NCBI GenBank assembly: GCA_015501595.1
Contig: JADNRX010000002.1
Location: 62,001-126,000 of the forward strand
DNA from: Hymenopellis radicata
Lineage: Eukaryota > Basidiomycota > Agaricomycetes > Agaricales > Physalacriaceae
Reading direction: 5' to 3'
DNA length: 64,000 bases
Position numbers and translations under genes: made by a program
Part shown: one piece after another, positions 24,783 through 34,691 of the stretch
How positions within the stretch are numbered: the stretch's first letter is position 1
Layout: every line of letters begins with the position of its first letter
The notes under the pieces: model-generated
What the model was told of the DNA's origin: nothing
Seen by the model: only the letters and a program-made list of their open reading frames with translations
Database searches by the model: none

Positions 24783-25278
24783 ATGTCCACGTCCCCGCGC
24801 GACGCTCAGGACGACGCCCCCGAGAAACTTGAGGACGAACTCGAAGAGAACGTCCAATCAGCCGAGGCGAACGAGCCAGGTTGGTTACCCCGACTGATGT
24901 TCGGTTCTCCAGCTTATCGTTCGTTTACAGCACCGGCCGCTGCCTCTGCGTCCCCAGAGCAGCCCCAAAAACGTGGTCGCGGAAGGCCAAAGGGTAGTAA
25001 GAACAAGGGTCCTGCCGCCGCGGCTGCTCCCAAACGTCCTAGAGGCCGCCCACCAAAAGTTCGTACCCGTTTCTCGTCGTTTAGCGCGTCGCTGATCGAT
25101 TGGGTGTCCAGGAGAAAAAGGACGACGAAGCCCCAGCAGAGGGTGACGAGCCTTCCACCAAACGGAAGCGCGGGAGACCCCGAAGCATCCTCGTCCAGCC
25201 CCAGAGTCAGGCGGCGAGGGTGACGCTGCTGAGCCTCCTGCCAAACGGAAGCGCGGTAGACCAAAGAAGTCGACGTGA
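24783..25278 (+). CDS. AT-hook DNA-binding protein (HMG-I/Y-like), frame break
   Basis: A small acidic head (MSTSPRDAQDDAPEKLEDEL) is followed by GWLPRLMFGSPAYRSF and AT-hooks RGRGRPKGSKNK and RPRGRPPK. After a short intron with donor gttcgt come EKKDDEAPAEGDEP and KRKRGRP, and finally KRKRGRPKKST with a stop at 25276-25278. AT-hooks bind the minor groove of AT-rich DNA, so a chromatin or architectural role in the nucleus is likely. To join the third hook to the fourth, one base must be added in the CCCC run at 25178-25181. That also makes the third hook the canonical KRGRPPK. Read as given, the frame instead ends at 25351 with unrelated sequence. Confidence 0.8.
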
Positions 25279-25639
25279 TTCGCCCTTCATTCACCAACGG
25301 ACTCTGTATTTCACGTATCTCACCCATCTACTGTTGTACGACTCGTCATGATCTAGTTGTTCATTCTCCTCTCTCCTCCATCTTGGGTTACGCGCTAGTC
25401 GTTTTGCTGTTGCTCGCTATGTATTTATATTGGATTGTACATACGCTTTTTCTACAAACGCATCATCTGTACAATGTCAATCAAGGAATATCTGGGACTC
25501 TTTCTTCTTGTGAGCCTCATGGGAATTTCGACTCCAGTTTGCCACATGTCAATTTCCGTGGATACAAATTCTTTACAGCATCCTTGTTTAGTGTTCCAAA
25601 ATACGGCCCACTGTATTGGTCCTCTTCCCACTCTATCGT
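25279..25639. other. Convergent intergenic region
   Basis: 361 bp between the AT-hook gene end and the kynurenine 3-monooxygenase stop; likely 3' UTRs. Nothing else seen. Confidence 0.5.
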
Positions 25640-27484
25640 TCAGGCTTGCGACCGGTGGGATACCGCCATGCGCAGACCTCTCAAAGCTAGTATACCCGCC
25701 ATACCGACAAGCATTGTTCCTGTCCAACCTAGAATCGACAAGACGCGTGACTGTCGGGCTACCTTGTTCTTCGCAGTGGCGTAACTGATGTCTGGCCGGA
25801 ATGTCACCATTGTGTAAAGTGGTACCCACCCTCTTGGCTCTCCTTCGAACAATACGCGGGAGAGCTGTTCGTTAAAGGACTCAAACCTCATATTTCTCCG
25901 ATTGCTCAGAGAATACAAGAGGTTATCGAGCGCCTTTTTAAATAAAAACAAGGGCGAAGTCACCAGGTGGCGCATCTCGATGCTTTGGAACGAGATCAGG
26001 AATCTGTGCTTCCACGCCTGTCAAAAGAACCAGCTTACTAGTTGTTCATCGCCAGATCACAGATGGCGACCAAATCTTCATGTCGGTTCTCTGAATAAAG
26101 ATTCAGTGCACGTGCCATAGCCTCATCGACATTTTGGCGGGGAACGGCAGTTGTCGGGTCAACAGCCATTTGTTGAAGCATCAAATCGAGCACCCGCACG
26201 TCCTCTAGTCCGCAATTGAGTCCTGGCCATAAAAGGGTACCATGGAGTGAGCAGCGTCGCCCAAAAGTATCGCTCTATCCAAGTAATGGTAGGGTTTAGA
26301 CTGACCGGAGAATTTAGATTCGGAGAAATCAAAATGGAGTTGCAGATACCTTGGTGCAGATTAGGGGACTGCGAGGATTAGACGTAAAATCGTGCAACAA
26401 AGCCTTCTCGCCCATAAGCGTTACAGCATCCGGGAAATGCAGTTTGAACCACGACAGAATTGATTCGGGACTCGTCAGTCGATCCAGCTCGCTTCTAGGC
26501 GCGAATAGAGTGCAGGTAAAAGTTTTGTCCTTGAAAGTGTAAAATTAATGAAAGTGGAGTCAACGTTCGGGTTCAGAAACTCTTACTTGGTTAGGCAGCG
26601 CGATAAGCATGAAGGAATGGCGCGGCCAGATGTGAAGATGATTCGGATCGAGCAGAAATATCGGATTTCCTTGAGAATCTTTCCCTGCTGGGAGCTTCAG
26701 CTCAATGTATTCATCTGACAGGTATTCTTGCTGGTAATTCATTCTATAACACATGCTCGTTAAGCTTGCCACTGAATTAATGAAATACGAACCTCACGAC
26801 TCGCATCATCTGCCGGCGAACCGTGGAGAAGCTACCATCCGCCCCAATGCAGAAATCAAATCCCGCAGAGACGTCCTTATCCGCATTAAGATCTCGGAAT
26901 GTCATCACGCGTGCCTCAAAGTCGACGTATTGCAGCTTGTGCGTGAAATGGACGTTTACATTTTCCGAATTGAGCGCTTCTTCCAAAAGGGACTCGTTCA
27001 GCAGCCCCCGATCAATTGAATTAATGCACTATGAGAACAGACACGCGTGAGTATTGTGATGAAAAGAAAACATACAGCAGAAAACGAAGGGGTGTTGAGG
27101 GAGGAGCTTCAAGTCACGAACCTGTCCGTCTCGATCATAGAGTTGGCTATCAAGGTTGCCGTTCGAGTGGTGGATCATCCGTCCCCTCATGGGCACGACG
27201 GCCTGGAGGAAGGACTGGGCCGCCTTTGGATCTATGGCATTAATCGCACAGAGTCCGCGGTGGGAGATGGCAAGATTTATAGAACGAGCGCGGGCAGCGG
27301 CCTTTGAAGACGCGAGGCGAGGATCTGGGAGAGATGATTGGCAGGGGAAATGTTGGATGTCAACTGACGGACCTGGTCTGCCTTCGTAAAGTGACACACG
27401 CCAGCCACGTTTGGCGAGGGCTAGTGCCGCCAGACAGCCGACCGGACCAGCACCCACGATGAGTGCTTCGCGGGTAGAAGACAT
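25640..27484 (-). CDS. BNA4: Kynurenine 3-monooxygenase (frame break in FAD motif)
   Basis: Flavoprotein of the mitochondrial outer membrane that hydroxylates L-kynurenine to 3-hydroxykynurenine with NADPH and oxygen. Start at 27484 gives [20 protein letters not shown], the Rossmann GxGxxG fold. Then come [60 protein letters not shown] and [16 protein letters not shown], all in family order. The second FAD motif is [15 protein letters not shown]. Directly after it the frame breaks: one base is missing in the CC run at 26222-26223 (plus strand), where the family has GQGLN. The frame resumes with [13 protein letters not shown]. The C-terminus has the conserved PLYTMVTF and ends in a hydrophobic membrane anchor ([20 protein letters not shown]). 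About six introns. It shares a 156-bp promoter with kynureninase. Confidence 0.93.
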
Positions 27485-27640
27485 GGAATTATTAAAAGTC
27501 GGATCACCGCTCAGCTGGTGTGGGATCTGGATAAGCCCGAAATTATCAGAACGTCCAAGCAGCACGTACGAGTCAAAACAGGTCGAGTCAGATTAACAGG
27601 TCAAGGACCGTCTCTGGCCTCCAGTCGCGCCCAGAGCTCG
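27485..27640. promoter_or_regulatory. Bidirectional promoter of kynurenine genes
   Basis: 156 bp between the start codons of kynurenine 3-monooxygenase (minus) and kynureninase (plus). The arrangement suggests co-regulation of consecutive pathway steps. I cannot name a factor-binding site. Confidence 0.55.
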
Positions 27641-29371
27641 ATGCCGAACGACAACGCTGACAACATCGCTGACAAACTGTGCCTCGCATCTAATCTCAAT
27701 CGCTCGATCACCCATTCCACTGTCATGTCCGTCGCGCTCAGTAGAGAGTTCTACCTGCCAACAAACAGCGAGGTCGGCGCAGTCCGCGCAGAACTCCCCG
27801 GTAGGTCGCTGGGAACGTTCTGTAGATCCACACAACTTAATCCTGCTCGCAAGACGGTCCATGCACCTATCTTTGTGGAAACTCTCTGGGGCCGCTATCG
27901 ACGAGATCGAAGAAACTGGTCCAGGAAGAACTAGACGTCTGGTCCAAGCGGTACGTTTAATTTACGTGTGAGCTTTGATTGCCCTTGACGTCCTTCACAG
28001 AGCTGTCGTTGGCCACTTTTCTCATCCACACAACAGAGGATGGGTGAGCATTGCAGACCACACTACGCCTCTAATGGCAGAAATCGTAGGCGAGTACCCT
28101 TCTTTCGTTCCATTCGCGTTAGTTAATTCCGCGCTTGCAGGAGCAAAAGAAAAGGAAGTCGCGTGCATGAGCACTCTAACCGCCAATTTACATCTCATGA
28201 TGGACTCGTTCTATAAACCTACTGCGGGGCGCTACAAAATTCTATGCGAAGTACACGCGTTTCCCTCGGACCAGGTAATCTCTAGCGTCGTCTTTTCGAA
28301 TTAATGCCGCCGCAGACTGATCTTGCTATCAGTACGCTTTTGCTTCACAAGTACGTGCACACGGACTAGACCCCGCTACCGCCATTCTCGAAATGTCTCC
28401 TCGCCCAGGAGAATATACCCTCCGCGAACAAGATATCTTGGACACTCTGGAGCGAGAAGGATCATCCATTGCCCTTGTGCTCTTCTCTGGTGTTCAATAC
28501 TACACCGGACAGTACTTCCCCATTGCCAGCGTGACTAGGAAGGCAAAACAAGTGGTGGGGTATTTTTCGCGCGGTCGGCGCTCTTGTGAAACTGACCGTG
28601 TTTCAAGGGCTGTATATGCGGTTGGGATCTCGCACACGCCGTTGGAAACGTTCCTCTGTCCCTTCACGACTGGGACGTCGATTTTGCTGTCTGGTGTACG
28701 TACAAATATCTCAATTCCGGACCTGGTGGAATTGGGGGTTTGTTCGTGCACGAAAAGTGGAACGAAACTGAATTACCGAAGTATGTCTGCGATGATCATG
28801 CAACCCATGTCGTTACTGACATGTGTTGCGATTTCACAGATTCGCCGGTTGGTGGGGAACTGATCCATCCAGTCGGTTCAAGATGGGTTCAGAGTTCTCG
28901 CCGATCCAGGGTGCGCAGGGCTTCCAGCAGTCCAACCCGTCTGCGTTATGTATCGCTGCCCTTCTCGGGTCTCTCCAAATCTTCAAGGAAGTAGGCATGT
29001 CAGTCGTAAGAGAGCGTTCCTTGCTCTTGACCTCTGATCTCGAGAGCCTTCTGAGAAATTCCCCATATTTTGTAGAAACAAGCGACGTAGCATCAGTTGG
29101 GCAGGAGGGACGCTCTTCCGGGTTTACCATAATCACACCGCGAGATTCGAATGAACGAGGCTGTCAACTATCTTTATTCTTCCTACCCGTGGGCACAGGC
29201 GTGATGCAGAAGGTTTTTGACAGCCTGGTTGAACAAGGCGTCATTGGTGACGAACGACAGCCAGATGTTATCCGCCTAGCGCCCATCCCGCTGTATAATG
29301 TGTTGGCCGACTGTGAACGAGCAGCCGCGTGCTTAGATCGGGCGTTTGAAGGCATAGAAAAGCGTATCTAA
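27641..29371 (+). CDS. BNA5: Kynureninase
   Basis: PLP enzyme that cleaves 3-hydroxykynurenine to 3-hydroxyanthranilate and alanine. Spliced exons give [15 protein letters not shown], then [25 protein letters not shown], and [17 protein letters not shown]. Next are [53 protein letters not shown], and the PLP lysine in [14 protein letters not shown]. The end has [18 protein letters not shown] and the last exon to EGIEKRI. Six introns; the one at 28090-28140 starts with GC instead of GT, which is required to keep EIVGAKE in frame. Start at 27641 is the first in-frame ATG after a stop; a later ATG at the MSVALS position is possible. The next gene, formamidase, converges with 25 bp between stops. 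Confidence 0.93.
28090..28140 (+). other. GC-AG intron in kynureninase
   Basis: A 51-nt intron with donor g|gcgagt and acceptor ttgcag. The GC donor is the only one that keeps the conserved EIVGAKE segment in frame; the nearby GT donor at 28086 gives the wrong frame. Confidence 0.75.
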
Positions 29372-29396
29372 ATCTATTATTCAATTTGTATCCGAT

Positions 29397-30321
29397 CTAC
29401 ATCGTCGAGCTGCGACCTCCTCCCTTTACGAAGTTTGCCACGACGTCAATGTAATCTTCTGCTTCCAGCATTTCATTATGTTGCCCATAGCTACCAACCG
29501 TTTTGGTCACCAAGGTGTCAACGTGCGGGATATTCGCATAAAGCTGACGCAGATGGCGGAACATAGTTTCACTTTGCGGAAGGTCGACGAGCTCATCGTC
29601 AGTGGAGTGAGCGATAAGCCAGCGAATGGAAGTATTCCTGGCGGGAAGGCTAGTGACGGAGAACTGCTCGTAAGAATCGTGGTCACCAAACGCGTTTTCG
29701 ATGAACCACATCCGATAGGAAGGGAATCGCGACAGGAGCGCATCGATATCGTAGATTCCGGCGGAGAGGATAGCACCTCTTACCGAGAGAAGGATGTGCG
29801 GCGAAGGAGTGAGGGACGGCGTTACACGCGATGAGTTGAGCAAGATGACGGCCAGCATGTGTGCGCCACAACTATGGCCCATGAGATAGATCTTGGCCGG
29901 ATCATACATGCGACCCCGCCCCGGGGGCCCTCCCAGGCGGTGATGAAGGACAGCAGCTGCAGAACGTCCTCTGCATGAGCCGGGTGCACTAACTGGTTCT
30001 CGGCAGTGGGTGCTTGTGGCGTGAGTCTGTAGTTGGCAACAATCACCGCGAAACCGGTGGAGGCGCCCAGTTTCTGGGCGAGCACGGCATGATCGCTCTT
30101 GTCCTCGCTTTGATGTTCAATAGTCAGCCTGGTTACGTACTAGAACTGCATTGGAATAATACATACGAACGCCACGCACCGCCGTGCACAAAGCAGATCA
30201 AGGGCCGCAGCTGTGCAGTGCTTCCCGAGTGGGGCACATAGAGATCAAATTCGAGGAGAGGGTTTGGGACTGGGCTCTCTGCATAAGGAATGTTGGAGAA
30301 TATGTCAAAGTGCTCCATCAT
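29397..30321 (-). CDS. BNA7: Kynurenine formamidase, alpha/beta-hydrolase (frame break)
   Basis: Hydrolyses N-formylkynurenine to kynurenine and formate, the step before kynurenine 3-monooxygenase. The oxyanion motif CFVHGGAWRS is followed by an intron and SDHAVLAQKLGASTGFAVIV. Then come NYRLTPQAP, and the nucleophile in MGHSCGAHMLAVI (G-H-S-x-G). The acid is in STDDELVDLPQ and the histidine in YGQHNEML. Between FITAWEGP and MYDPAKIYLMGHS one base is missing in a GC-rich homopolymer block at 29912-29934. I chose the start at 30321 (MMEHFDIF region), which puts IPYAESPVPNP near the N-terminus; an upstream ATG at 30429 is in frame. It is divergent from PMP3. Confidence 0.85.
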
Positions 30322-30447
30322 ATCGCAGTACTCACCACAGCCACTGAATTTAGGTGGCGATGATGATCGGCTGCACCGCCACAACTCCGGAAAGGGAGCG
30401 GATATGCACGCAGTCGCAGTCATGATCAATGATTATGTCATGCTCGC

Positions 30448-30455
30448 TATAAAAG
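30448..30455 (+). promoter_or_regulatory. TATA box of PMP3
   Basis: TATAAAAG lies 76 bp upstream of the PMP3 start codon, a normal distance for a strongly transcribed stress gene, with a pyrimidine- and CA-rich stretch between. Confidence 0.65.
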
Positions 30456-30530
30456 GAAGCGCGTCAGTGTTGACTAAACCCAACTTCACCCACCACCAGT
30501 AACGACTCACGTACATTTCACGTTTTCACC

Positions 30531-30900
30531 ATGGCCTTTACTGCTTCAGACATCTGCAAGGTCGGTGTCTTGGTCTGCTGCTCGTTGCGTCGCTTACAGT
30601 GCCTCAGATTATCTTTGCTATCATCCTGCCGCCTCTAGGCGTGTTCTTCGAGCGAGGATGTGGAGCCGACCTCGTAGGTTACCCGAAGACTTTTATTTGA
30701 CTGACACTCATTGGTTTCTAGCTCATCAACATCCTGTTGACCATTCTCGGTTGGATGTAAGTTGTCTCACACGTTGCTGATGAACGTCTTACTCATGTTG
30801 CTTTACAGTCCAGGTGTCATCCACGGTACGGTGGCTCGCACGTTTACTTGGACGTCATCTAACGTTCTTATCAGCGCTGTACATCATTCTAAAGTATTAG
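30531..30900 (+). CDS. PMP3: PMP3/RCI2-family small membrane protein
   Basis: A 57-residue plasma-membrane proteolipid with two hydrophobic helices; the family controls membrane potential and is induced by salt and cold stress. Five small exons: 30531-30560, 30608-30673, 30722-30756, 30809-30825 and 30875-30900. Together they give MAFTASDICK, then IIFAIILPPLGVFFERGCG, then LINILLTILGW, then PGVIHALYIILKY. All four introns are GT-AG. The PPLGVF-ERG-CG and LTILGWIPGVIHA-Y hallmarks are intact. The gene is too short and too split to be visible as one open frame. Exon 4 is only 17 nt. Confidence 0.93.
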
Positions 30901-31024
30901 GCGAACATTCGAACCTTCGGACACGCTGTATCCATGTACCCTCCCTACCTTTAGCGCTTTTGTAATTCCTTGATACCACGATAAACGTCACTGTCAATCT
31001 TGCTATATGAACTCTAATTTTTGC

Positions 31025-34000
31025 TCATTTCTGAACATGACTACTTGAAGTTACGGCGGTCGCTGGCGCAGAGCTCGGAGCACCATCGTTGTCGTCGCTC
31101 TCGTCCTCCTCGTCATCTTCGTCGTCATCTCCATCTTCATCATCATCATCTTCATCATCGTCTTCATCATCCTCCTCTTCCTCTGAGTCTTCGTCCTCTG
31201 CAGGTGGTGCAGCCGGCGTTACCACAGATGCTTTAGGCTTGTTGTCCACCGTAGGCGTCGGTGTGGGTTTTATCGTCATAGCTTCAGCCTCGGGTTTGTT
31301 ATCCAAAGCTGCAGGTTTATCGACTTCCTCTTCATCATCTCTTCATCATCATCATCCTCTTCCTCTGACTCTTCGTCCTCTGCAGGTGGTGCAGCCGGCG
31401 TTACCACAGACGCTTTAGGCTTGTTGTCCACCGCAGGCGTCGGTGTGGGTTTTATCGTCGTAGCTGCGGCCTCGGGTTTGTTATCCAAAGCTGCAGGTTT
31501 ATCAATTTCCTCTTCGCTTTCGTCCTCCTCGCTGTCCTCGTCTTCGCTTTCGTCCTCACTCCCCTCGCCTTCGCTTCCCTCTTCCGGTTCGTCGTCGTCT
31601 TCACCCTCGCTTTCACTCTCTTGGTCATCCAATTGTTCGAGCAAGGCTTTACCCACTTCCCAGCACTTTTTAACGTTATCTGCACGAGTACTGGGCGGAA
31701 GATCGGAGCCTTTCGCTGACGGTAAAGCGTGCCACGCCCGAATGTCTTCTTCATCAACAATATCCTGCTCGTACAAAGAAGCGAGGATCTTTCCAAACAA
31801 AGGCATGCGTTCCGATGACGCACAGTGCAACTGTAAATTAGGCTTTCAGATGAAACTGCACTCGACCAGAAGGAAATTTGCCATACCTGTAAGAGAGAAA
31901 TGGTCTCAACCGCGTCCACGCCACCAATTCTATCAATAAGACCACCCCAGCGGTTTATGACGCTTGATATCTCTTTGACCTGAGCTGCCAAGCCACCATC
32001 GACGATCTTTATCTTCTCGACGATAGCCGCAATGACGCCCTCCCTCACTCGAGATAAAGGAACATTGCTAGCCATCCGGAGGGTCTTCAATTCCACCGCC
32101 GCATTGTCGATAGAGTGGCCCTCCGCAAACGCGCGCTCAAGGGACTGGTTCACCTCCGCGCGGAACTCGGACTCGGCGATGGCATCCTGCGACGGAAGGT
32201 TGATACTCGTCGTGCTATCCATCATTGAATTAGTGCCTTTGGCATCCTCCTCGCCTATCTCACTACTCTCGTCGGAGCTAAAGTCGCTTTCCTCGTCTGA
32301 ATCGGAGCCATCATCCGACATGTCCAGATCTGAACAAGTATCGCCTAAAAAAATTCATGTTGACTATTGCTATCCAAAGAAAGGCTAGATTAAACAAACC
32401 TATGCGCATATACCTCTGATTCCTATAATTCTCAACATCACCCTCGTCGTCGTCGTCAGGTGGCGCCTTTGGCCATATGATAGCATTCGCATCTTGTCCC
32501 AATCTTGGAACCAAGGAAGGCTGACCTGGGTCAGGCGGAGACATTAGTATAGCACGAGTGTACCGTTCACAGAGATAACGTACTGGCTTCGACTTCTTCC
32601 AGATCAGAGTCCTCGTCCTCTCCATCCTCGTCACTGCCCCCCTCGAGCCGTAATCGCCGCTTCGAGAGGCGGTCAAATGATTCCAAGAGTGCTTCCGGAC
32701 CGATAATCACCTCGTCACCAATGAGGCAACCCTTGGAGATGTGCGAACTGTCCTTGACGATTGCACCCTCCCCAATGATACTCTTTTCTATGACGCACTC
32801 CGGTCCAATGGTGACCCCGTCAAACAGGTACGAATCAATGATAATACTTCCAGGACCGATGACACAGTGGCGCCCAATGACTGAGGACGATATTTGGACG
32901 TCTTCTGACACACTGGTGGCCGAACCAATAAGCGTGTTATTCCCAATTTTGCTCGTCCTGTGAATCGCTCAAAGTGTCAATTATGCCGTCGAGGAATGAT
33001 CGTACCGGCCTAGGGTGACTGTCGAATCCTTTGCAATGTATTTGTTGCCACGAATATGTTCATAGGTGTGACCTCCCGGGTAGTTGTTATCTGGAACCAG
33101 AGGAAAGGTCCAGCGTGATAGTATATCCTTACTGTTGAATCGTTCATAATGCGCCGCAAGACACAAAATCACAGGAATGAATACCTGACAGAATCGTAAC
33201 TCTTGGTATCCTTGACGCGTGCCGCATAACCGTCCTGCGCAATGTAACAATAGATATTCTTTTCTAGTAAATCCGAGGTAAGGACACCGTGGAGAAAATC
33301 GCGGCGAAGATCAAGGTAGTCGAAGTTGTCCTGGAACAGAGAAGGGACCTAGAAGTACAAGATCGGAAAGATAGGCAGTGTTGCATGAGAAATAATGTAC
33401 CTCAACAGAGCATATGTCTATGGAACAGTCGATGAGATCGTTCCGGATGTCCATCTCTGGATGCTTCGCTAATAACTCTCTGGGTATATGAACCTTGTCG
33501 GTTGCTGGATATCCGGTCACAGGCTCGTAGTGCAGACATTCCGAAGTCTCGGCGTCCAGTACGAATATCGACGAGTCGCCTTGGGACCTTCCATACGGTC
33601 CGTCAGAAATCTCGCACCTCGAAAAGGGAAGCCAGCTCACCTGCTTCGGTGCTTGCCGCCACTTTCCTTTACAACCATAGTCATGAGCGCGTTTGGGTTG
33701 GCCTTTCTGCGTTCCTTGTGTATGCGGACTACCTCGTCTATCCGCACGTTGCTAACAAGATCACCCATGACGAGCACAAAGTCACTCTTCACGAGCCCGC
33801 GCGTGTAGATGTCGCGCATAGCGTCGCCAGGCGAGAATGTTTCTTTTGCAATCATGACGGGGACAATCTTGATTCCAGATCCAGGCCTACTCCATCGCGA
33901 TTCACTGTAAACTGGTCATCAAGTCGGGGACTGTCGAGCAGCAGAATGGCCGCACGCGATGACAGTTTTTATTTGTTCAGAATGGGACCTGCAGATGACG

Positions 34001-34247
34001 AAAATCTCCTGCACGCCTGCCAATGCCAGACTTTCAAAGGTCCAATCCAATAGCGGTGCATTGCAAACATTGAGAAGACACTGGTCGAGTCAATTTACAG
34101 CCACTATCGATGAGAATTAGCACGCACTCGAGGTTTGCCAGTCGTAAGCGGTCGAAAGCGCTTGTTGAAACTGTCTGCAAGCACAACGGCCTGGAGAACG
34201 TCGTCCTCACTGCCAACAAGTTTTTCTGGTGCGGCCTTTGGTGCCAT
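31025..34247 (-). CDS. GCD6: Translation initiation factor eIF2B epsilon subunit, repeat-extended tail
   Basis: Catalytic subunit of the guanine-nucleotide exchange factor for eIF2. Start at 34247 gives MAPKAAPEKLVGSEDDVLQA, then VVLADSFNKRFRPLT. After splicing there is CLLNVCNAPLLDWTFESLAL and AKETFSPGDAMRDIY of the nucleotidyltransferase-like domain. The middle has SRWTFPLVPDNNY and a left-handed beta-helix (SSSVIGRHCVIGPGSIIIDS, then VTIGPECVIEKSIIGEGA). The W2/HEAT domain carries the acidic-aromatic end (ERMPLFGKILASLYEQDI, DEEDIRAWHA). Normally the protein stops soon after the acidic stretch that follows. Here it continues with a duplicated segment of about 61 residues (DNKPEA, IKPTPTP, DNKPKASVVTPAAPPAED) and a long Asp/Glu tract, ending SSHVQK. 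One base is missing between repeat copies near 31339-31342. About seven introns. Confidence 0.9.
31178..31530. repeat. Tandem repeat, 182-bp period, in eIF2B-epsilon tail
   Basis: Two near-identical copies: the segment caggtggtgcagccgg begins at 31201 and again at 31383. The flanking units differ by only a few bases. The period of 182 is one less than 61 codons, matching a missing base in the acidic-codon part. Confidence 0.85.
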
Positions 34248-34691
34248 GAGCGTCAAAGTCAAGATGAAGGATCGCCCAATAAGGGCATGCTCGCCATAAT
34301 TATGACTCATTTACAGAGATTCACGCGTCAAGTCGAAAAGAGCGGGCAAAATGTATCTCGAATTGATTACAGGAGAAACGTAATGACATGGAGCACGATC
34401 CGACAATGAGGGAGGAGGGGTATGCATCAGACCAATGAATTGGGAATTAGGAGGAACAGGATAGGACTCGTCGTGATATAAGATGCTCGTAAAGAAGAAA
34501 GCGAGGACCAATCCGAATGTATGCTAGTAGAAAGGAAAACCAAAATGAGGACCAATGGACCGAACTAATCCAAGGCTCCCAACGCATAAAAGGTAGACAG
34601 GGAGGGAAAGCGAAGACAGAAGAGATAAAAAGCTCATAAAAGGTCGTTCGTTACGATAGAGATGCTCCAGAAAAATGTCAGCCAAAAGCCC
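34248..34691. other. Intergenic, same-strand genes
   Basis: 444 bp between the eIF2B-epsilon start and the stop of the next minus-strand gene; it should hold that gene's 3' UTR and the eIF2B-epsilon promoter. Nothing else seen. Confidence 0.5.

Noticed and set aside
27029..27145. A frame shift in the first half of kynurenine monooxygenase
   Set aside because: Splicing from the gttcgt donor directly after DGQ to the acceptor before CINSIDRG restores the frame with no base change.
31089..31939. Long plus-strand frames with poly-Ser in the eIF2B-epsilon tail
   Set aside because: They are shadows of the acidic Asp/Glu codons of the minus-strand gene.
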